DNA of 64,000 nt from Leptolyngbya sp. O-77 (GTDB lineage Bacteria; Cyanobacteriota; Cyanobacteriia; Elainellales; Elainellaceae). Location: positions 719,001-783,000 of the forward strand of contig NZ_AP017367.1 of assembly GCF_001548395.1 (NCBI RefSeq). Reading direction: 5' to 3'. Shown one piece after another: positions 1 to 7,356 of the stretch. The notes below the pieces were generated by a model. It made no database searches. It worked only from the letters and a program-made list of their open reading frames with translations, and was not told the origin of the DNA. The first letter of the stretch is position 1; each line of letters starts with the position of its first letter. The translations under genes and the position numbers were made by a program.

Positions 1-718
1 TTCCCAAGCTGTTAGACCAGGCAGGAATTCTGGCATCTGCCAGCTTGCCCAGCCACACATAAAGCCAGACCAGCGCCACCATCGCCACTAGCAGCATTGC
101 GCCCAGCAGCCAATAAGGAACCGTGCCCAGTTGCTTGAGCGTGCTAGAGACATAACCCAACCCAATCACCAGCAGCGTCAGAGACAGCAGGTAGCCCAGC
201 GACAGGGCCACGCCGTTGGTCAAGTGCGCTGGAGGAATGGACTTCACCGTTTGCCGCAGCCAGCGCCAGAACCGCCAGTAGGCCAACCCGGCGATCGCCG
301 TTAGGATCACCACCATGAGCGATCGCCCCAGCCAGTTGGGGTTCCAAGTCGCCAGCGGTAGCGGAAAGCCCTGAAGTCCAAAGGTTCCCCGTGTCAGCCA
401 ATCCTCATTTTCGGCAATCAGGCGCACCATCTCCGCCACGCCAATCGTGACGATCGCCAGATAATCTTCTCGCAGCCGCAGCGTCGCAAAGCCAATGCCC
501 AGCCCCAGCAGCGCCGCCAGCCCCGCCCCAACCAGCGCCCCCAGCCACAGCGGCACGCCCTGCAAGCTCAGCAGCACCGTCGCATAGGCTCCGATCGTCA
601 TAAACGCGACCTGCCCAAAGTTGATCAGCCCCGTGAACCCCCATTGCAGATTCAGCCCCAGGGCAAAAATGGCAAAGATAGCCGCAAAGATCACTAGCGA
701 GACAACAAACCCTTCCAT
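1..718 (-). CDS. Branched-chain/neutral amino acid ABC transporter permease (LivM/NatD family), 3' end outside window
   Basis: An open frame runs from an ATG at 716-718 leftward off the window edge without a stop, giving the first 239 residues. The protein starts MEGFVVSLVIFAAIFAIFAL and is a chain of hydrophobic segments. It contains the LivM-type core GLNLQWGFTGLINFGQVAF near residue 22 and the cytoplasmic loop LREDYLAIVTIGVAEMVRL, which resembles the coupling loop that contacts the ATPase. LivM proteins form the inner-membrane channel of branched-chain amino acid importers; the cyanobacterial relative NatD belongs to the N-I neutral amino acid system. Partner genes are not in the window, so substrate is inferred from family only. 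A urea (UrtC) permease is less likely but not excluded. The gene begins just upstream of a 14-bp tandem repeat. Confidence 0.8.
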   Translation of the reverse strand, partial: MEGFVVSLVIFAAIFAIFALGLNLQWGFTGLINFGQVAFMTIGAYATVLLSLQGVPLWLGALVGAGLAALLGLGIGFATLRLREDYLAIVTIGVAEMVRLIAENEDWLTRGTFGLQGFPLPLATWNPNWLGRSLMVVILTAIAGLAYWRFWRWLRQTVKSIPPAHLTNGVALSLGYLLSLTLLVIGLGYVSSTLKQLGTVPYWLLGAMLLVAMVALVWLYVWLGKLADARIPAWSNSLG

Positions 719-822
719 GAGCAGTCGGGAATTAGCTTTCTTGAAGAATAGCAGGTTGGGGAAGAGGAGGGAGAGATGGAAAAAACGAAAAACGAAGAGT
801 GAAAAATGAAACGTTCCTCCCT

Positions 823-941
823 CTTCCTTCTTCGTTCTTCCTTCTTCGTTCTTCCTTCTTCGTTCTTCCTTCTTCGTTCTTCCTTCTTCGTTCTTCCTTC
901 TTCGTTCTTCCTTCTTCGTTCTTCCTTCTTCGTTCTTCCTT
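823..941. repeat. 14-bp tandem repeat (eight perfect copies), pyrimidine-rich
   Basis: Eight identical copies of CTTCCTTCTTCGTT fill 823-934, followed by half a copy. The array lies in the spacer between the permease start and the end of the alkyltransferase-like gene. A purine-rich leader at about 770-812 (GAAAAAACGAA-type) is complementary to the array, so the transcript or single strand could fold back. Frames read through it (Lys-Glu-Arg rich on minus, Ser-Phe-Leu on plus) are artefacts of the repeat. A related array is at 26669-26738. Confidence 0.95.
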
Positions 942-944
942 CCT

Positions 945-1265
945 TCACTCTCCCCCCGGCCGCCACAGATATCTCCGCAAATCCACCTTTCCCTCTGGGC
1001 TAAACTCGATACCCTCTGCTTCTAAGAGCGATCGCTGCAAATAATCCGTACCGTAGCGCAGCGGCGATTCAGACACTTCGCCTCTGGCGTTGATGACGCG
1101 ATGCCAGGGAATGTCGGAATTTTGCATATCGACCCGATAGAGCGCGTAGCCCACCAGCCGCGCCTTACCATACAGTTGCGCCAGATCCGCCACTTGCCCA
1201 TAGGTCGCCACTTGTCCGTGGGGAATCTGCCGCACGATGTCGTAGATCACCTGATACGTGTTCAT
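945..1265 (-). CDS. Alkyltransferase-like protein (MGMT family, Trp in place of the catalytic Cys)
   Basis: This 106-residue protein has the fold signature of the DNA-binding domain of O6-alkylguanine-DNA alkyltransferase: IPHGQVATYGQVADLA near residue 14 (helix-turn-helix) and the active-site region, which reads PWHRVI instead of PCHRVI. Replacement of the acceptor cysteine by tryptophan is the hallmark of ATL proteins (E. coli YbaZ and yeast Atl1 type). These bind O6-alkylguanine, flip the base and flag the lesion for nucleotide excision repair rather than removing the alkyl group. Length of about 100-110 residues fits the family. It follows proA on the same strand with a 37-bp gap, so cotranscription is possible. 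The function is inferred from the family; loss of the Cys is seen directly. Confidence 0.9.
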   Translation of the reverse strand: MNTYQVIYDIVRQIPHGQVATYGQVADLAQLYGKARLVGYALYRVDMQNSDIPWHRVINARGEVSESPLRYGTDYLQRSLLEAEGIEFSPEGKVDLRRYLWRPGGE

Positions 1266-1302
1266 CAGTTTCAGGGTTCAGCGCAGAAGCGTGGGTGACG
1301 GC

Positions 1303-2611
1303 TCAGGCCAGGTCGCGATGGGTAAAGGGGCGGGCGTTTTCGCCGCTGTAGGTGTTGACGATGTGCCCATCGCCCACTAACTGATACTTATAGGTCACCA
1401 GACCTTCTAGCCCCACAGGGCCGCGGGGCGGCATTTTCTGGGTGCTGATGCCGACTTCTGCGCCAAAGCCATAGCGGAAGCCGTCGGCAAAGCGGGTAGA
1501 GCAGTTGTGAAACACGCCTGCTGCGTCCACTTGAGAAATGAAAGTCGCAGCGGCTGCGTCATCTTGTGTAGCGATCGCCTCGGTGTGGCGGGAGCCGTAG
1601 GTGTTGATGTGGGCGATCGCCGCCTCCAGCGAATCCACCACGCGAATCGCCAAAATCAGGTCACTGTATTCCGTTGCCCAGTCTGTTTCCGTGGCAGGCT
1701 TGATGGCAGCGCCACCCAAAGCCTGTGTGCGGTCATCGCCGCGCAGTTCTACGCCCGCCTGTTTGAAAAACTGGAACCATTGCGGCTAAGAATTCAGAAG
1801 CGATCGCCCTCATGCACCAGCAGGGTTTCAATGGCATTGCAGGCGGAGGGATAGTTGGTTTTTGGCATCGAGGGCGATCGCCCACCGCCTGGGCCACGTC
1901 GGCCGCCCGATCGACGTATAGGTGGCAGATGCCGTCGGCATGGCCCAGCACCGGAATCCGCGTATTCTCCTGCACAAACCGCACAAAGGCATTGGAGCCA
2001 CGCGGAATAATGAGATCCACTTCTTGATCCAGCCCCAACAGCGCCACCGTTTCCTCCCGCGTCGTCAGCAGGCGCACCACCGCCGGGTCTAGGTCTACCG
2101 AACTCAGCCCCCGGTGAATCGCCCTCGTCAGCGCCTCGCAGGAGCGCACCGCTTCCCGCCCGCCTTTGAGAATCACGCCGTTGCCCGATTTGATCGCCAG
2201 CGACGCAATTTGCACCAGCGCATCGGGCCGCGACTCGAAAATTACGCCCAGCACACCCAGGGGACAGGTAATGCGCTTTAGCACCAGCCCGGTGTCCAGT
2301 TCTCGATGAAGCTGCACCTGCCCCACCGGATCAGCCAGCCGCGCCACATCGCGCACGCCCGCTATCACGCCGCGCAGCTTGGTTTCATCCAGCTTCAGCC
2401 GCCCGTAGAGCGGTTTCGCCAGCCCCTCCTCTAGCGCTGCCGCACAGTCTGCTGCATTGGCTGCCAGAATCTCTGGGGCTGCGGCTTCCAGGGCAAGGGC
2501 GATCGCCTCCACCGCCCGATTTCGCGCCTCGCCCGATAGCGCCGCCAGCCGCCGCGCCGCCGATCGAGTCTGCTGGGCCAGGGTTTTCAGGTCAGGGGTA
2601 GAGGTGAGCAT
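1303..2611 (-). pseudogene. proA: Gamma-glutamyl phosphate reductase with four clustered +1 insertions
   Basis: ProA reduces gamma-glutamyl phosphate to glutamate semialdehyde in proline synthesis. From the ATG at 2609-2611 the frame matches ProA (N-terminal LAQQTRSAARRLAALSGEAR, then the NAD(P)-fold segments LGVLGVIFESRPDALVQIA and NGVILKGGREA) down to about 1885. The C-terminal part, from LGGAAIKPATETDWATEYSD to the stop near 1303, lies in another frame. Between them each extra base can be placed: an extra G at 1881-1883, an extra A at 1859-1863, an extra G at 1807-1809 and an extra A at 1762-1764. Removing these four bases restores a continuous 434-residue ProA, the normal length. Either the gene is recently broken or this patch is a sequencing error; the rest of the gene shows no decay. 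A second proA could exist elsewhere in the genome. Confidence 0.88.
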
Positions 2612-2615
2612 AGAG

Positions 2616-2657
2616 GATTAGGGTTTAGATTTTAGATTTCGGATTTTGGATTTGGGA
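2616..2657. repeat. Heptameric short tandem repeat upstream of proA
   Basis: Six consecutive 7-bp units (GATTAGG, GTTTAGA, TTTTAGA, TTTCGGA, TTTTGGA, TTTGGGA) occupy 2616-2657, immediately 5' of the proA start. The degenerate heptamer resembles the short tandemly repeated repetitive (STRR) sequences known from cyanobacteria. A related five-unit array is at 50041-50075, also just upstream of a minus-strand start codon. Confidence 0.7.
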
Positions 2658-2693
2658 GCCAGGTCTTAGGCGACTTCCTGCCCTTCTCACCCA

Positions 2694-3386
2694 CTATCCC
2701 CGCATTGGCATCAACCGTTCAAGCGCCAAGTCAGAGGCGGCTTGGGTGAGGCGGCTGAGGTCGGTGGGGTCGGGCAGATGGGGGATGAGGCCGAGGATGG
2801 GAACCTGGGTGAGGGACTGGATCAGGTCGGCAGGGGCCCAGTCGTCAATCTCCTGCTGGGTGCAGGGCGCAACGCAGTTTAAGACAATGCCCTTGATGTG
2901 GACGCGGGACTGGCGGGCCAGGGCGACGTTTGCCACGGCTTGCCCGATCGCCCCCAGTTTTACCGGCACGACAAGGACGGTGGGAATGCGCCAGTCCCAG
3001 GCGAGGTCGGCGACAGTCGTTTCGTGGGTAATGGGCGACCCCAGGCTGCCCAGCGCCTCAACTAGCACCCAGTCCTTTTGTTTGGAGAGGGTTTCAAAGG
3101 TGTGCCAGGCGCTATCGAGGCTGATGTGGCGACCTTCTTTGTTGGCGGCAATGGGCGGCGCTAGCGGCGAGTCAAAGTGGATGGGGTTGATCTCGCTGAT
3201 GGACTGGTTGAGCGGGAAAAGGCGCTGATAGAGTTCCCGATCGCCCTTGCCAGACTGCACTGGTTTCATAATGCCGAGCGATCGCCCGCCGCTGTGGGCC
3301 TGCCAGTAGGCCGCCAGTGCCGAAATCAACACTGTTTTTCCCGTATCTGAATCCGTCGCTGCGATCAAAAGCGCACTCAAGACCAA
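2694..3386 (-). CDS. bioD: Dethiobiotin synthase
   Basis: BioD carboxylates 7,8-diaminononanoate with ATP to form the ureido ring of dethiobiotin, the penultimate step of biotin synthesis. The 230-residue protein has the family P-loop ATDSDTGKT at residues 9-17, KPVQSG near residue 41 (substrate lysine) and the acidic EALGSLGSP segment near residue 109, where most BioDs read E(G)AGG. Length is normal. It lies 82 bp upstream of proA on the same strand, and no other bio gene is adjacent, as is common in cyanobacteria. The ATG start at 3384-3386 is followed directly by the expected N-terminal beta strand. Confidence 0.9.
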   Translation of the reverse strand: MVLSALLIAATDSDTGKTVLISALAAYWQAHSGGRSLGIMKPVQSGKGDRELYQRLFPLNQSISEINPIHFDSPLAPPIAANKEGRHISLDSAWHTFETLSKQKDWVLVEALGSLGSPITHETTVADLAWDWRIPTVLVVPVKLGAIGQAVANVALARQSRVHIKGIVLNCVAPCTQQEIDDWAPADLIQSLTQVPILGLIPHLPDPTDLSRLTQAASDLALERLMPMRG

Positions 3387-3621
3387 CTCCTAGTGACAAT
3401 TTCTAGCTACTGATAAAAAAACTGGGGCAGAATGCTTCCCAGCAAAAACCTACATTATATCGCAGGGGTCAAGACAGTCCGAGAATGAATTTCAGATGCC
3501 CTTTGGGATACTCCTATCTGCATATCTGCAACGCAAGGCGCGTTGAATGGCTGACAGATTGGCGACGCGATGCCCGACAATTCCCGTATAGTGAAAACAG
3601 AATGACTGGCAGGAAAGCGTC

Positions 3622-3792
3622 ATGTTTGGTTTGGGCTGGCCCGAGGTTGCCATTATTGCAGTCGTTGCAATTCTTATTTTTGGGCCCAAAAAGATCCCTG
3701 AGTTGGGTGGCGCTTTGGGCAAGACGCTGCGGGGCTTCAAGGAAGAGATGAGCAAGGTAAACGAAGAGGGCGATCGCGAACTGGAAGAATAG
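3622..3792 (+). CDS. tatA: Sec-independent protein translocase subunit TatA/E
   Basis: This short gene encodes 56 residues. The protein begins MFGLGWPEVAIIAVVAILIF, a single membrane span, followed by the invariant hinge FGPKKIPELGGALGKTLRGF and an acidic, charged tail ending in EELEE-like residues. That is the complete TatA layout: N-terminal membrane helix, FGPKK(L/I)PE hinge and amphipathic helix. TatA oligomerises to form the passage for folded proteins carrying twin-arginine signals into the thylakoid lumen or periplasm. A Shine-Dalgarno AGGAAAG at 3611-3617 supports the start. A longer frame covering the same bases in a different phase is a shadow. tatB/tatC are not nearby. Confidence 0.93.
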   Translation: MFGLGWPEVAIIAVVAILIFGPKKIPELGGALGKTLRGFKEEMSKVNEEGDRELEE

Positions 3793-4555
3793 CCCCCAAA
3801 GTCCAGATTTGGCCGATCAAAGTGGCATTACCTCAGAGGCAATCCGAGAACGGATTGAGCGATCGCCGGATGCACTCGATATGGCAATTAGCAAATTGCT
3901 CTGCCAAGCGCGGGTAAAAGCCCTAAAAAGCCCCTGAAAAAAGCTCCTGAAAAAAGCCCCTGAAAAAAGCCATAGAAACTGTAAAGCTGCTGAACCCTGC
4001 CGCAGAGTCAGGGGTAATCTCGCTGGGAATGTTGCAAGTGCTTTTGGCAGTGCGACAGGTCAGTTCCGTTCGAGAAGGCATCATCGTGCAGCGGGCAGTC
4101 TTGCGTTTATCGCATCGAATAACTGGTTTTGTACTGATTTCGGACTGATTACGATCAGCAATCACTCATTGGGAACGTCGCCCATCTGCTCCAACAGACT
4201 TTTCCAACAGAAACCCTGGTGCATTGAGGAGCGAACGGGAACCTGCGATCGCCCAAATCCATCATATGTTCCGTCCTCTAGCGCTTTCGCTGGAAAAATC
4301 GAGGCTCCTCCAAGACATTACAGGTAATCAATCCTGCAATCGGGCAGTTTTCGGAAATCATGCTGTCAGGGGATAGAGCAAACTGACCCACACGCGCTAA
4401 AACATGAGGCGGCGAGGTTAACTGCCTCCTCTGCCCGTTTCTCTATTAGCTTTTACACTTCTTTATTTTTGGCGCTTCTTTCTCTGCCCTTCTGATTTCC
4501 TGATCTCAAAGCGCACGTCCCTTCAATCACTTTTCACCCAAACTTTCCTTTCAGT
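3793..4555. other. Gene-poor spacer with 13-bp tandem repeats and possible decayed coding fragments
   Basis: No convincing gene is seen in these 763 bases. At 3925-3971 a 12-13 bp unit (AAAAAAGCCCCTG) is repeated about 3.7 times. Just after tatA a TTG-initiated plus-strand frame ending at the TGA within the first repeat would encode about 42 residues with helical, Arg/Glu-rich composition, and another short plus frame runs to about 4149 after the repeats. Their composition looks protein-like, but neither has a good start or recognisable family. The region ends in the upstream sequence of the Delta-60 gene. Confidence 0.5.
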
Positions 4556-6481
4556 ATGTCAACTCCCGGAAAACTCGATACCACCTTCAATGGCAACGGC
4601 CGCATCACCTTTGGGCTAGATGGCCTCGACCAGGCTCGCAGAGTGCTGGTTCAAGCCGATGGCAAAATTCTGGCGCTGGGCGACAGCAGTGGCAGCTTTT
4701 CGGCGGCCCGACTGACAGCGAATGGCTCCCTAGACAATAGCTTTGCGGGCAACGGCAGAACCGTGCTGAACTTCAGCGGCACGCAGGTTTTGCGCGATGC
4801 AGTGCTGCAATCCGACGGCAAGCTCATCATGGTGGGCGACAGCGATGGCGATTTTGGCATTGTCCGCTTCAATCTCAACGGTTCGCTTGACAGTTCCTTT
4901 GCCGGAAATGGCCGCCAGTCTACCAACTTTGGGGCTACAGAAACGGTTCAAAAAGTGTTGCTGCAAAACGACGGTCGCATTCTGGTGATTGGCCAAAGCA
5001 GCAGCACCTTTAGCGGCAACAGCTTTGCCGTGGCCCGCTATCGCACGGACGGTTCCCGCGACACGAGCTTTGACAGCAATGGGCGCAATTCGACCAACCT
5101 GGGAGCCACCGCGCAGGTCAGCGATGGGCTATTGCAAAATGACGGCAAGATTGTGGTGGCGGGCACCGACGGCTCGGCGTTTGCGCTGGTGCGCTATCGC
5201 ACGGATGGGTCGATTGATCGAGACTTTGGCAGTCGGGGCATTGTGCGGACGCGCATCGGCAGTGGCACAACGTTTTCGATCGCCCAAAAGGTGCTGCTGC
5301 AAAACGACGGCAAGCTGATCGCCGTGGGGACGAGTAGCGATGATTTTGCGATCGCCCGCTATAACTCCGACGGGTCGCTCGACCGCAGCTTTGGGCGATC
5401 GGGCGTGCGAACTACTGATTTTGGCGGCTTCTTTACGACCGTCGATGCGGTGACAGATGCCGTGCTGCTGTCGGATGGCAAGATTTTGGTAGCAGGGACG
5501 AGCAGCGGACGGGTCGCCCTGGCGCGATACAACCGAGACGGCAGCCTCGACTCTAGCTTTGATGGCAATGGGCGCGTCACGACTAGCTTGGGCAACAACA
5601 GCACGGCAAAGAAGGTGTTGGTGCAACCCAACGGCAAGATTCTGGTGCTGGCGGTGAGCGATGGCAGGGCGGCCTTGCTGCGCTATAACAGCAACGGTTC
5701 CCTAGACAACAGCTTCGACGGCAACGGGCGCGTTACAACGGATCTGGATGCGGCAGACAATAATGCTGATATTGCGCTCCAGCCCGATGGCAACGTGGTA
5801 TTGGTGGGAACCAATGTGGGCTTCTTTGACCGAGATTTTTCGGTGCGGCGCTATGTGGGCGATCGCATCGACGTGAGCCTGGGCACCCCCATCGAACCCA
5901 TCGACTTTAACAACGGCCCAGCGGGCATCACCCGCAACGGCACCGCAGGCAACGACCGCATTGCGGGCACACCGGGCAACGACATCCTGCGCGGCAAACG
6001 GGGCAACGACGTGGTAGATGGCAAGCGGGGCAACGATCGCCTGTTTGGCAGTGAAGGCAATGACAGCCTGATCGGGCGAGACGGGCGCGATGAGCTGGTG
6101 GGCGGCAACGGCGACGACACGCTGAAGGGCGGCAAGCGCGGCGATATCCTGATTGGCGGGCGCGGAGCCGATGTGCTGTCGGGCGGGCAGGGCATCGATA
6201 TGTTTGTCTATAACAACCTGAACGACGCAGGCGATATCATTACTGACTTTGAAGCGGTCGATCGCATTGACCTGCGCGGCATCTTCCGCAGCCCCACCTT
6301 CGCTGCGCCCAGCCCCACAGCTCAATACAACCAGTTCATTCGGCTGGTGCAAAATGGCGCGAATACGGAGGTGAAAATCGACCGCGACGGCAACGGGCTG
6401 CGGCTGGATTTCATAACGCTAGTGACGCTGCGAAACGTGTCGCTGGATGCGGTGCAGCCCAAAAATTTCGTGATCGCCTGA
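4556..6481 (+). CDS. Secreted Delta-60 repeat protein with C-terminal RTX calcium-binding repeats
   Basis: The 641-residue protein has eight copies of the Delta-60 repeat (each opening with G-S-L-D-x-S-F-x-G-N-G-R and containing LLQNDGKILV), from residue 6 to about 435. From residue 461 a hemolysin-type block follows with repeated GND-x-(I/L)-x-G nonapeptides (GNDRIAGTPGNDILRGKRGN and onward) to about 545. A C-terminal module containing DIITDFEAVDRIDL is typical of the end of RTX proteins. RTX blocks bind Ca2+ outside the cell and fold after export by a type I (TolC-dependent) system; no N-terminal signal peptide is present, in line with this. Delta-60 repeats probably form a beta-propeller or solenoid. 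No transporter genes are adjacent. The role (surface layer, adhesion or bacteriocin-like) is unknown. Confidence 0.88.
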   Translation: MSTPGKLDTTFNGNGRITFGLDGLDQARRVLVQADGKILALGDSSGSFSAARLTANGSLDNSFAGNGRTVLNFSGTQVLRDAVLQSDGKLIMVGDSDGDFGIVRFNLNGSLDSSFAGNGRQSTNFGATETVQKVLLQNDGRILVIGQSSSTFSGNSFAVARYRTDGSRDTSFDSNGRNSTNLGATAQVSDGLLQNDGKIVVAGTDGSAFALVRYRTDGSIDRDFGSRGIVRTRIGSGTTFSIAQKVLLQNDGKLIAVGTSSDDFAIARYNSDGSLDRSFGRSGVRTTDFGGFFTTVDAVTDAVLLSDGKILVAGTSSGRVALARYNRDGSLDSSFDGNGRVTTSLGNNSTAKKVLVQPNGKILVLAVSDGRAALLRYNSNGSLDNSFDGNGRVTTDLDAADNNADIALQPDGNVVLVGTNVGFFDRDFSVRRYVGDRIDVSLGTPIEPIDFNNGPAGITRNGTAGNDRIAGTPGNDILRGKRGNDVVDGKRGNDRLFGSEGNDSLIGRDGRDELVGGNGDDTLKGGKRGDILIGGRGADVLSGGQGIDMFVYNNLNDAGDIITDFEAVDRIDLRGIFRSPTFAAPSPTAQYNQFIRLVQNGANTEVKIDRDGNGLRLDFITLVTLRNVSLDAVQPKNFVIA

Positions 6482-6730
6482 TTCCCGTCTGGGAAAGCGC
6501 TGTTCTGTTCTAAGAATTTTGCGCTACGCTCTGAAGCGATCGCCCTTACATTCCTGCTTGTTGGGTGTGTAGGTGGGGCGATCGCTTTGCTATGTGGGTT
6601 TGCGGCTGGACTGTGGGTTCTCTGAGAAGGGCGATCGCCCAGCAGACCAGCCCTGGCGCAAACCCAACGTGCGAACCATTCATCGAGTAAAATTAGTACA
6701 TTAGTACTTTACTCACTTCCCCCAAGCCCT

Positions 6731-7216
6731 ATGGTGCAATATACGCTTGCCCAAAGCCCCGACATCATCCTGACCGTTCCCGGCAAGGACTCAGCCAAAG
6801 CCCGCGACAAAGCAATGGATCAGCTCATCGAGCTAATGGAATCCGGCAACTTGCCCACCGATCTATCCGACGGCTTCGGGCCGCACCAGTTTATCGAAGT
6901 CAAGGAGCCTGTGTTGACAAACACCGAAGACGAAGACGCAATTACTCAGGCCGTGCAGGTTCTCAGCAACCTGGCCACCCTGAAGCTGCGGGTGCAGGCC
7001 TCTCGTGCCGAAGCCCTGAAAATTCGCACCCAGATCGACACGCTGTTTACCGATGAGGTCGTCAGCGAAGAAGAAATCGCCAGCCTCAAAGAAGGCTTCA
7101 AAGTGCTAAAAACCTACGCCCAGGCAAACCTGCGCTATCGCGAAGCCCGCGCCCAGGCAGAGCAGGCGAGGACAGTGCTGGATCGAGCGCTGAAATCGGA
7201 AGCAGAGAAACCATAG
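6731..7216 (+). CDS. Conserved-looking cyanobacterial protein of unknown function, coiled coil
   Basis: The 161-residue soluble protein is not one I can assign to a named family. It starts MVQYTLAQSPDIILTVPGKD, has an acidic middle (FIEVKEPVLTNTEDEDAITQ) and a helical C-terminal half rich in Ala, Arg, Glu and Gln (LKLRVQASRAEALKIRTQID to the end) that should form a coiled coil. Codon usage and GC match the neighbours, and the reading frame fills the space between flanking genes. No membrane span or signal peptide is visible. The upstream spacer contains a near-palindromic AGTACATTAGTACT at about 6696-6711 that may overlap its promoter. It could be a regulator or a structural accessory protein; the sequence does not decide. 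Confidence 0.7.
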   Translation: MVQYTLAQSPDIILTVPGKDSAKARDKAMDQLIELMESGNLPTDLSDGFGPHQFIEVKEPVLTNTEDEDAITQAVQVLSNLATLKLRVQASRAEALKIRTQIDTLFTDEVVSEEEIASLKEGFKVLKTYAQANLRYREARAQAEQARTVLDRALKSEAEKP

Positions 7217-7356
7217 CCGATGGGCTGGATCGGGGGCGGCTCCGCTACCGTAGGCTGAATAGTGGGATCTGTGAGCAATAGGAAATTGGTAGGCTGGAAT
7301 CAGGCTCAGCCCTTCAGCCCTGAGCGATCAAGACCCCGTTTAACCTGGTTAGCGCT

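Noticed and set aside
823..941. Possible CRISPR array
   Set aside because: The units are contiguous 14-mers with no spacers.
694..966. Minus-strand frame rich in Lys-Glu-Arg repeats, and plus-strand Ser-Phe-Leu counterparts
   Set aside because: They are translations of the 14-bp tandem repeat; no start context or flanking conserved sequence.
3485..3751. Plus-strand 88-codon frame and minus-strand 87-codon frame over tatA
   Set aside because: The third frame gives an unmistakable complete TatA with ribosome binding site.
6534..6587. Inverted pair AAGCGATCGCCC / GGGCGATCGCTT as a terminator of the Delta-60 gene
   Set aside because: The arms are HIP1 sites, which are so frequent that chance pairing is expected; no T run follows.
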